From: an uncultured Collinsella sp.
GTDB taxonomy: Bacteria; Actinomycetota; Coriobacteriia; Coriobacteriales; Coriobacteriaceae
DNA length: 64,000 bases
Direction of reading: 5' to 3'
Assembly: GCA_900767675.1 (NCBI GenBank)
Contig: CAAFZX010000043.1
Span: forward strand, 1-64,000
How positions within the stretch are numbered: position 1 is the stretch's first letter; each line of letters opens with the position of its first letter. The translations under genes and the position numbers were made by a program. Shown here in pieces: positions 58,218-64,000 of this stretch. Below the pieces are notes generated by a model. The model saw only the letters and a list, made by a program, of their open reading frames with translations. It searched no databases and was not told the DNA's origin.

Positions 58218-58856
58218 CTAGAGCAACTCGTCATCTTGTTTTTGCAGGATATACCCGTAGCGGAAGACGCTGGCAATCAGGCAAATAATCAGGCCTGCAA
58301 AGAGCATGGAGGGCTCGAATAGCTGGCCGAAGAACGCATCCGTAAAGCTGCCGCCAAATCCCGAGAGTATCATTCCCGTGATTACGGCACCAAGAAGCCT
58401 CACGGCAACGCCGCCGATTAGGAATAAATGTCCTACTCGACGAAGTGTGTGGTTGCATTCAAGGTCAAAGGGCCTGCCTTCCTTTTCAATGTTGAAGAAA
58501 AGCCTGCGCACGCTTAGCGCGATGGTAAGCGCGAGGCATGTCATCAAGAGGCTCCCTATGGCAGTGTGACCATCGTGTGCGACGAGCATAAGTGGGGCCT
58601 GCGCATCGGTACCGACGATAGCAAGGCACGGTCCTTCGCCGGCTTGAAGTTCTACGGATTGGAGACACGACCCTTGGGAGAGGCCAGGCAATATGAGTAG
58701 AAGGTCAATCGCAATGACTGCGAGGAGTCCCAGAGCGAGCGCTGCGGTAATGCAGATTGTGGCCCATTTGCAGATGCGAGCGAGCTTCCTCAGTTTGGCT
58801 ATCGCCTGTTCGCGGCTGATGGTTTCATTCGATACAGATGCGTTTCGATGGACCAT
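58218..58856 (-). CDS. DUF2975 membrane protein
   Basis: The 212-residue protein has four hydrophobic segments (about 32-55, 98-118, 145-168 and 180-203) with a roughly 40-residue loop after the first, and the internal FFNIEKEGRPFD typical of DUF2975. Its job is unknown; because it is joined to an Xre regulator it may act as a membrane sensor for it. GGAGGG precedes the start. It is more AT-rich upstream, in the long regulatory region. Confidence 0.82.
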   Translation of the reverse strand: MVHRNASVSNETISREQAIAKLRKLARICKWATICITAALALGLLAVIAIDLLLILPGLSQGSCLQSVELQAGEGPCLAIVGTDAQAPLMLVAHDGHTAIGSLLMTCLALTIALSVRRLFFNIEKEGRPFDLECNHTLRRVGHLFLIGGVAVRLLGAVITGMILSGFGGSFTDAFFGQLFEPSMLFAGLIICLIASVFRYGYILQKQDDELL

Positions 58857-59105
58857 AACCCCTCCAATCGGCGTTCTGTATGATACTTGTATTATATTAG
58901 AATTAACGACAAACGATAAATAATTACGGAAACTGAGTAAGTAATAATTGAAAACGATTAGCGTGAGCTATAAGCTCATTTTGGATGCCGGAGTTTGGCG
59001 CGCGGGGGATGAGGACAAATGCCAAAACTTCCCGTGATCGCGCAAGTGCTTCATCGAGTTTCCCCGATTTATATGGGAAAACAACTGCAAACGATTACAA
59101 GTAAC

Positions 59106-59135
59106 CGGTGAACGGTCGAAAACTACCGTTCACCG
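59106..59135. promoter_or_regulatory. palindromic operator-like block 1
   Basis: CGGTGAACGGT and ACCGTTCACCG are perfect inverted 11-mers separated by CGAAAACT. Block 2 at 59324-59354 has the same order, CGGTAAACGGTCGAAAT, then CACCGTGAGCGG, with imperfect arms. Confidence 0.65.
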
Positions 59136-59323
59136 ATAATCTCAAAACTGGTTCTAACTGGTATTAAGTCAAAAAGACCAATTCACATATCTTCACAATG
59201 ACCTGCAATTTTTCTACACGCTATTGTTAACCGCCCTGCGTTGTTTAGACACAGGAAAAGTTCCGATCTTTTGCCAAAGCATTTCGAAACGGTTTCAAAA
59301 CCGCAGGTAGATGTGTTAACGAC

Positions 59324-59354
59324 CGGTAAACGGTCGAAATATCACCGTGAGCGG
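59324..59354. promoter_or_regulatory. palindromic operator-like block 2
   Basis: A degenerate repeat of block 1 (CGGTAAACGGTCGAAAT then ATCACCGTGAGCGG), 218 bases further downstream. Confidence 0.5.
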
Positions 59355-59429
59355 TGCAAAAACGTTTTACCGTATGAATCAACGAAAGCGACCTCTTCTG
59401 GGGTGATATAGTGACAACAACACGTCACG

Positions 59430-59441
59430 TGGTTACTACCA
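59430..59441. promoter_or_regulatory. GntR-type operator before the PTS operon
   Basis: TGGT-TACT-ACCA, the same 12-mer as at 63723-63734. The layout TGGT-N4-ACCA resembles sites of NagR/DasR-type GntR regulators. It lies 118 bases before the EIIA gene. Confidence 0.7.
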
Positions 59442-59558
59442 GTTTAGAAACCACTGGTCTTCAAAGAACGCTTTCTAAGAAGCTTTAAGGGCGAGCGCCC
59501 GCTGGCTTCCGAAAATCATCGGACTCAGATTGTACACACCTTCGGAAGGGAAATTTGA

Positions 59559-60002
59559 ATGGTTGGCTTTATTCTTACCGGTCATGGACAGTTCGCACCT
59601 GGCCTTGCAAGCGCTATCGCTATGGTCGCTGGTGACCAGCCCGCTTTTACCGTCGTTCCTTTCGAGGGCGACCAGGCTGCTTCCTACGGTGAGGATCTCC
59701 GCGCCGCTATTACCGCCATGCGCGAGGAGTGCGATGGCGTGCTCGTCTTTACCGACCTGCTTGGCGGCACCCCGTTCAACCAGTCGATGATGATTGCCCA
59801 GGATGTCGACAACGTCGAGGTTCTGACTGGCACCAACCTTCCCATGGTTATTGAGCTTCTGTTCCTCCGCGGCAATGCCACGCTCGCCGAGCTTGGCGAG
59901 CAGGCCGTGACCGTTGGCCAGACGGGCGTCACCGCCCAGACGGTCGCATCCGTTGCCGGCTCCGAGGAAGAGGATATCTTCGGCGACGAGGACGGCATCT
60001 AA
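59559..60002 (+). CDS. PTS EIIA, mannose/fructose/sorbose family
   Basis: The 147-residue protein starts MVGFILTGHGQFAPGLASAI; His9 is the phosphorylated residue of the ManX-type EIIA. FTDLLGGTPFNQSMM is the other family signature. An acidic tail (GSEEEDIFGDEDGI) follows. It takes phosphate from HPr for the EIIB at 60320. AAGGG precedes the ATG. The stop overlaps the next start by one base. Confidence 0.95.
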   Translation: MVGFILTGHGQFAPGLASAIAMVAGDQPAFTVVPFEGDQAASYGEDLRAAITAMREECDGVLVFTDLLGGTPFNQSMMIAQDVDNVEVLTGTNLPMVIELLFLRGNATLAELGEQAVTVGQTGVTAQTVASVAGSEEEDIFGDEDGI

Positions 60003-60283
60003 TGGCCGATTTCGGAGCCAACGTCCTGAGCTCCTCGGTCGCCCTTTTAGGCCTGCTTGTCATCATGGGCTTGATTTACACCATCTGGTCGCAAATCAAC
60101 ATGAAGAAGAAGCAGAAGTACTTCAAGGAGCTGCACACCGAGCTCAAGCCGGGTCAAGAGGTTCTTTTCGCCGGCGGTATCTACGGAACCGTCAAAGGCA
60201 TCGAAGGCGAGAAGGTCCAGATCAAAGTCCGATCCGGAGCCGTCGTAGATGTTTCGCGTTACGCGATTCAGGAGATCAAGTAA
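60002..60283 (+). CDS. YajC-like small membrane protein inside the PTS operon
   Basis: The 93-residue protein has one N-terminal transmembrane helix (about 8-29) followed by QINMKKKQKYFKELHTELKP, GQEVLFAGGIYGTVKGI and EKVQIKVRSGAVVDVSRYAI, the YajC pattern of the Sec-associated protein. It lies between EIIA and EIIB of a mannose-family PTS, overlapping EIIA, and not near secD/secF. A role in assembling or stabilising the PTS membrane complex is inferred. Confidence 0.88.
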   Translation: MADFGANVLSSSVALLGLLVIMGLIYTIWSQINMKKKQKYFKELHTELKPGQEVLFAGGIYGTVKGIEGEKVQIKVRSGAVVDVSRYAIQEIK

Positions 60284-60319
60284 CTGTCGTCAGCAAATAA
60301 CGAAAGGAAGCTGATCAAC

Positions 60320-60802
60320 ATGGCAGAACCCAACATTCTTCTTACCCGCATCGATAACCGACTGGTCCATGGTCAGGTTGCCACCCAGTGGAACTCCACC
60401 CTGGGCTCCAACCTCATCCTCGTCGCCAACGACGACGTGGCGACCAACACCATGCGCCAGAACCTCATGAAGATGGCCGCTCCCGCCGGCGTCGCTACGC
60501 GTTTCTTCTCTCTGCAGAAGACCATCGACGTCATTGGCAAGGCGAGCCCGCGCCAGAAGATCTTCATCGTGGCCGAAACACCGGAAGACGTGCTTACGCT
60601 CGTCAAGGGCGGTGTGCCTATAAAGAAGGTAAACATCGGCAACATGCACATGTCGGAAGGAAAGCGCCAAGTCGCCACCTCCGTCGCAGTTAACGACGAG
60701 GATGTCGCTGCGTTTAAAGAGCTGCAGGAATTGGGGGTGGAGTTGGAGATCAGGCGCGTTCCGAGCACGCCTGTTGAGGACACGAGCAAGCTCTTCTCGT
60801 AG
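60320..60802 (+). CDS. PTS EIIB, mannose family (AgaV/ManL-like)
   Basis: The 160-residue protein has the conserved start NILLTRIDNRLVHGQVATQW, where His17 is phosphorylated. VNIGNMHMSEGKRQV is typical of the N-acetylgalactosamine/galactosamine branch. It passes phosphate from EIIA to the sugar carried by EIIC-EIID. GAAAGGAAG precedes the ATG. Confidence 0.93.
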   Translation: MAEPNILLTRIDNRLVHGQVATQWNSTLGSNLILVANDDVATNTMRQNLMKMAAPAGVATRFFSLQKTIDVIGKASPRQKIFIVAETPEDVLTLVKGGVPIKKVNIGNMHMSEGKRQVATSVAVNDEDVAAFKELQELGVELEIRRVPSTPVEDTSKLFS

Positions 60803-60892
60803 TCTTCGTGATCCACGTTGTCAGGAGTGAAACCCTGACATTCTGTACGTGAAATCCAAAGTGCGTACATACATTTTGAAAGGAGGAGCAAG

Positions 60893-61693
60893 ATGGAATA
60901 CTCGATCATCCAGGTCGCTCTGGTCTTCATCGTCACGTTCGTCGCGGCAATCGACCAGTTTAACTTCCTCGAGTCTCTCTATCAGCCCATCGTCACCGGC
61001 GCCGTCATTGGTCTTATCCTTGGCGACCTCAACACCGGTCTTCTCGTGGGTGGTACTTATCAGCTCATGACGATCGGCAACATGCCGATCGGAGGTGCTC
61101 AGCCGCCTAACGCCGTCATCGGCGGCATCATGGCAGCCATTCTCGCTATCGCTACGGGCCTCGAGCCCAACGCGGCAGTCGGCCTTGCCATTCCGTTCGC
61201 TCTGCTTGGTCAGCTCGGCGTTACCCTGGTCTTCACGCTTATGTCGCCGCTCATGTCCTCCGCGGACAACATGGCTCACAACGCCGACACCAAGGGTATC
61301 GAGCGTCTGAACTACTTCGCCATGGCTCTGCTCGGCCTGATCTTCGCTGTCGTCGTCACCCTGTTCTTCATCGCTGGCGCTACCATCGGTCAGACCATCG
61401 CTTCCGCCATCCCGACTTGGCTGCAGACCGGTCTCTCCGCTGCAGGCGGCATGATGCGCTTCGTCGGCTTCGCCGTCCTGCTCAAGGTTATGATGAACCG
61501 CGATATGTGGGGCTTCTTCCTCATGGGCTTTGGCCTCGCGCTCATCACCGTTGCCAACGATTCTCTGGCAACCCCTGCTCTGCTCATCCTCGCTCTCATC
61601 GGCTTCGGCATCGCTTTCTGGGACTTCCAGCAGCAGACCGAGCTGAAGGGTGCAGCTGTTTCTGACGGAGGTGACTTCGAAGATGGCATCTAA
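60893..61693 (+). CDS. PTS EIIC, mannose family
   Basis: The 266-residue permease has seven or so hydrophobic segments. VAAIDQFNFLESLYQPIVTG, LLVGGTYQLMTIGNMPIGGA and the GAQPPNAVIGGI segment are the usual EIIC (ManY/AgaW) landmarks. With EIID it forms the sugar channel. AAAGGAGGAGC precedes the ATG. The stop overlaps the EIID start by 11 bases. Confidence 0.94.
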   Translation: MEYSIIQVALVFIVTFVAAIDQFNFLESLYQPIVTGAVIGLILGDLNTGLLVGGTYQLMTIGNMPIGGAQPPNAVIGGIMAAILAIATGLEPNAAVGLAIPFALLGQLGVTLVFTLMSPLMSSADNMAHNADTKGIERLNYFAMALLGLIFAVVVTLFFIAGATIGQTIASAIPTWLQTGLSAAGGMMRFVGFAVLLKVMMNRDMWGFFLMGFGLALITVANDSLATPALLILALIGFGIAFWDFQQQTELKGAAVSDGGDFEDGI

Positions 61694-62765
61694 TGAGTAT
61701 GTGATCCCGGAGCACTACGAGGATCTTACTCCTGCTCCGCAGCTCGACCAGAAGACCCTCAACAAGATGGCTTGGCGCTCCTGCTTCCTGCAGGCATCGT
61801 TCAACTACGAGCGCATGCAGGCCGCTGGCTGGCTCTACTCCATCATCCCCGGTCTGGAGAAGATCCACACCAACAAGAACGACCTCGCGGCTTCCATGAG
61901 CCACAACCTGGAGTTCTTCAACACCCACCCGTTCCTCGTCACCTTTGTTATGGGTATCGTGCTTTCGCTCGAGCAGAACAAGGTTGACATCCCCACGATC
62001 CGCGCCGTCCGCGTCGCCGCAATGGGCCCGCTCGGTGGTATCGGTGACGCCCTGTTCTGGCTGACGCTCGTGCCTATCACGGCCGGCATCACCTCCAACA
62101 TGGCCATCAACGGCAACGCCGCTGCGCCGATCATCTTCCTGGTGATCTTCAACGTCGTCCAGTTCGCTCTGCGCTTCTGGCTCATGAATTGGTCCTACAA
62201 GCTTGGCACCAGCGCTATTGACGCTCTGACCGCCAACATGCAGGCCTTCACGCGTGCCGCTTCCATCATGGGCGTCTTCGTCGTCGGTTGCCTGGTCGTC
62301 ACCATGGGTGGCACCCAGATCAACCTCCAGATCCCCAACGGCACCACCCGTGGCCTCTCCGCTACTACCGTGATCGTCTCCGAGAAGGAGGCCGAGAACT
62401 TCACCGGTATGGAGGGCATCGATACCGAGACCGCTGAGGCCGGTACCATCGCCATGACCGATGAGGACGGCAACGCCCTCACCGCTTCCGATGCCGACGG
62501 CAACGCTGTCGAGTGCGGCGTCACCGATCTGGGCAACGGCATGGAGTCCGTTACCTACGGCACCGTCACCGAGGATCCGGTCAACTTCTCTGTTGCCGAC
62601 ACCCTCAACACCATCGTCCCGAAGCTCGTCCCGCTTATGCTTACGCTGCTGCTTTACTACATGTTCGCTAAGCACAGCTGGACCCCGACCAAGGGCATTC
62701 TGCTGCTCTTCGTCCTGGGCATCCTGGGCGCTGGCCCGCTTGGTCTCTGGCCGAGCATCTGGTAA
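61683..62765 (+). CDS. PTS EIID, mannose family, with inserted loop
   Basis: The 360-residue protein has the EIID N-terminal domain (LNKMAWRSCFLQASFNYERM, GWLYSIIPGLEKI, SHNLEFFNTHPF) and membrane segments including MGPLGGIGDALFWLTLVPI. Family members are usually near 275-300 residues; here about 75 polar residues (roughly 232-305, with MTDEDGNALTASDADGNAVE) are inserted before the last hydrophobic segments. The start at 61683 overlaps the EIIC stop and has GGAGG upstream. It forms the membrane channel with EIIC. Confidence 0.92.
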   Translation: MASNEYVIPEHYEDLTPAPQLDQKTLNKMAWRSCFLQASFNYERMQAAGWLYSIIPGLEKIHTNKNDLAASMSHNLEFFNTHPFLVTFVMGIVLSLEQNKVDIPTIRAVRVAAMGPLGGIGDALFWLTLVPITAGITSNMAINGNAAAPIIFLVIFNVVQFALRFWLMNWSYKLGTSAIDALTANMQAFTRAASIMGVFVVGCLVVTMGGTQINLQIPNGTTRGLSATTVIVSEKEAENFTGMEGIDTETAEAGTIAMTDEDGNALTASDADGNAVECGVTDLGNGMESVTYGTVTEDPVNFSVADTLNTIVPKLVPLMLTLLLYYMFAKHSWTPTKGILLLFVLGILGAGPLGLWPSIW

Positions 62766-62831
62766 GGCTCTAGCTTGAGGGGTGTGTCCCTGCGCGGCTC
62801 ACACCCCGACCCCTTAAGCCATGTGTATGTT

Positions 62832-62870
62832 AAAAGCCGCGTGCTCGAAAGGGCGCGCGGCTTTTGTTTT
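62832..62870 (+). terminator. terminator of the mannose-family PTS operon
   Basis: AAAAGCCGCG and CGCGGCTTTT pair, extended by TGC / GGC-like bases, and TGTTTTC follows. Confidence 0.85.
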
Positions 62871-62950
62871 CTTGATGAGTCGGGTGTTGCAGACCGATAA
62901 TGCTTAACACCCTAGGTAGTTAGCCGAATTCGAGCAAAAGGGAGGATAGG

Positions 62951-63682
62951 ATGGCGATCGGAGCGCGTAAGCAGCCGCTGTACGATCAGCTGGTCGATAT
63001 TCTGACCGAAAAGATTGACCATGAATATCGCGCCGGTGACATGATTCCTTCCGAGCGCGAACTTTCGGAGCGCTATGGTCTCTCGCGCACTACGGTACGC
63101 TTGGCTCTGCAGGAACTGGAGCGTTTAGGACTGGTGGTTCGGCAGCACGGTCGCGGTACCTTTGTGACCGACCGTTCGGCAAAAGCAACCAATCTTATGC
63201 AGTCCTACAGCTTTACCGAGCAGATGCGCGCGATGGGTCGCGACCCCGAGACCACGATTCTCGAGTTTTGCGAGATGGAGGCCGATAAGAATCTGGCCGA
63301 GCATATGGGATTGCGTATCGGTGATCGCATTTTTAAGCTTAAGCGCCTTCGTTCTGCCGACAACATGCCCATGATGGTCGAACGCAGCTATCTACCGGTT
63401 CGTCAATTTCTGTCCCTAAAGCGACCGCTGCTGGAGCGTAAGCCGCTTTACGATGTGATTGAGCAAGACTTTCAGCAAAAGATACGCGTGGCTGAAGAGG
63501 AGTTCTATGCGAGCATAGCCCGTCCCACCGACGCCCACCTTTTGGGAATTGTCGAGGGCTCGCCTGTGCTCGATTTGGTCAGGACTACGTATAACGAGTC
63601 AAACGAGGTTGTGGAGTATACACTCTCGGTTGCTCGTGCCGATCAGTTTAAATACAAGGTTTACCACCAGCGTAGCAACTAG
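62951..63682 (+). CDS. GntR/HutC-family transcriptional regulator
   Basis: The 243-residue regulator has a winged helix (residues 1-75: ARKQPLYDQLVDILTEKIDH, ERELSERYGLSRTTVRLALQ) and a UTRA effector domain (about 95-240). It lies between the PTS operon and the SIS gene, both of which are preceded by TGGT-TACT-ACCA, so it is the most likely binder of that site. The effector would be a phosphorylated amino sugar, inferred from the neighbours. GGGAGG precedes the ATG. Confidence 0.9.
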   Translation: MAIGARKQPLYDQLVDILTEKIDHEYRAGDMIPSERELSERYGLSRTTVRLALQELERLGLVVRQHGRGTFVTDRSAKATNLMQSYSFTEQMRAMGRDPETTILEFCEMEADKNLAEHMGLRIGDRIFKLKRLRSADNMPMMVERSYLPVRQFLSLKRPLLERKPLYDVIEQDFQQKIRVAEEEFYASIARPTDAHLLGIVEGSPVLDLVRTTYNESNEVVEYTLSVARADQFKYKVYHQRSN

Positions 63683-63722
63683 TGTCCGCATCGTTTCCAT
63701 ATGGTGATTCTTTGCATTTAAC

Positions 63723-63734
63723 TGGTTACTACCA
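63723..63734. promoter_or_regulatory. GntR-type operator before the SIS gene
   Basis: TGGT-TACT-ACCA inside CTGGT-TACT-ACCAG, identical in its core to 59430-59441, lying 62 bases before the SIS gene. Confidence 0.72.
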
Positions 63735-63796
63735 GATAACCAACCGAAGTGTATAATTGCACGTCAGAGGATTACTTCTAGAGAGAGGTATTAGAA

Positions 63797-64000
63797 ATGT
63801 TCGAGAAGAGTGTCGAGGAGCTCACCGAGCTCGGCGCCCAGATCACCACGGCCGAGATTGCTCAGCAGCCCGAGCTTTGGCGTGATACGCTCAACATCTA
63901 TCGCGAGAACAAGGAGGCCATCGAGACCTTCCTGGCCGAGGCTCGTGCTATGGGCGAGGGCCGTCTGTCCGTTGTCTTCACCGGTGCCGGTACGTCCGAC
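63797..64000 (+). CDS. SIS-domain sugar isomerase/deaminase, AgaS-like (partial)
   Basis: The first 68 residues are present and the window ends inside the gene. ELGAQITTAEIAQQPELWRD and RLSVVFTGAGTSD match the start of AgaS-type SIS proteins, which convert galactosamine-6-phosphate or related ketose/aldose phosphates; GAGTS is the phosphosugar-binding loop. AGAGAGG precedes the ATG. Its position after a mannose-family PTS and a shared operator supports an amino-sugar pathway. Confidence 0.82.
   Translation, partial: MFEKSVEELTELGAQITTAEIAQQPELWRDTLNIYRENKEAIETFLAEARAMGEGRLSVVFTGAGTSD

Larger units (their letters stand above)
58857..59558. other. 700-base regulatory region before the mannose-family PTS
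   Basis: This AT-rich stretch has no gene. It contains two related palindromic blocks (59106-59135 and 59324-59354), several LacI/CcpA-like half or full palindromes (around 58950, 59089, GAAAC-G-GTTTC at 59286-59296 and AAAACGTTTT at 59359-59368) and the GntR-type site at 59430. It separates the DUF2975 gene from the divergent PTS operon and probably integrates several regulators. Confidence 0.6.

Noticed and set aside
1..64000. CRISPR arrays, prophage genes or a complete insertion sequence
   Set aside because: No regularly spaced repeat array, no phage structural or integrase gene and no transposase gene was seen on either strand.

Overview
The window looks like chromosomal DNA from a high-GC, anaerobic, gut-type actinobacterium of the Coriobacteriia, most likely Collinsella or a close relative. 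This is inferred from high GC with many GTG/TTG starts, the abundance of sugar PTS systems, a Tat-HypA-HypB cluster and the RicT/HolB/Tmk and PcrA gene types. No rRNA or marker gene in the window proves the genus.

Layout. 1-6000: end of an unknown gene, Ppx/GppA phosphatase, tRNA-Leu(UAA) with a duplicated 3' end, an orphan PTS EIIB with a VOC protein, and a DUF4342-response regulator-histidine kinase operon. 6000-14200: an accessory-looking stretch with two metallophosphoesterases, a low-GC orphan gene, GluQ with a foreign C-terminal tail, a DUF2207 membrane protein, a GNAT acetyltransferase and several palindromic repeats. 14400-25600: PurH, a BceRS-like two-component pair without transporter, a HipBA toxin-antitoxin module with three evenly spaced operators, UspA, UppP and PcrA helicase. 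25600-32800: ManA, a GntR regulator, and divergently a beta-glucoside utilisation operon (GH1, lactose/cellobiose-type EIIC, EIIB, EIIA, SGNH hydrolase, second EIIB). 32900-45200: ROK kinase, family II pyrophosphatase, NhaA with an attenuator-like leader, aminotransferase, STAS protein, TatB-TatC-HypA-HypB-topoisomerase, and a zinc-ribbon membrane protein. 45400-58900: Tmk-HolB-RicT, ComF, a strongly structured candidate ncRNA, a lipoprotein, hibernation factor HPF/RaiA, DegV, a dehydrogenase with a Cys/His-rich tail, an isocitrate-type dehydrogenase, a SurA-like protein, and an Xre/DUF2975 pair. 58900-64000: a long regulatory region, then a mannose-family PTS (EIIA-YajC-EIIB-EIIC-EIID), a GntR regulator and the start of an AgaS-like SIS gene.

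How genes work together. The two PTS clusters each sit next to a GntR regulator. In the second cluster the same TGGT-TACT-ACCA palindrome lies before the PTS operon and before the SIS gene, which suggests an amino-sugar regulon. The most interesting non-coding feature is the roughly 320-nt region between comF and the lipoprotein/hpf genes. It has a near-ideal promoter, many hairpins and a long-range closing stem, and its neighbourhood fits the raiA RNA class. Between genes there are several families of small palindromic, MITE- or REP-like repeats, some present twice or more in this window.
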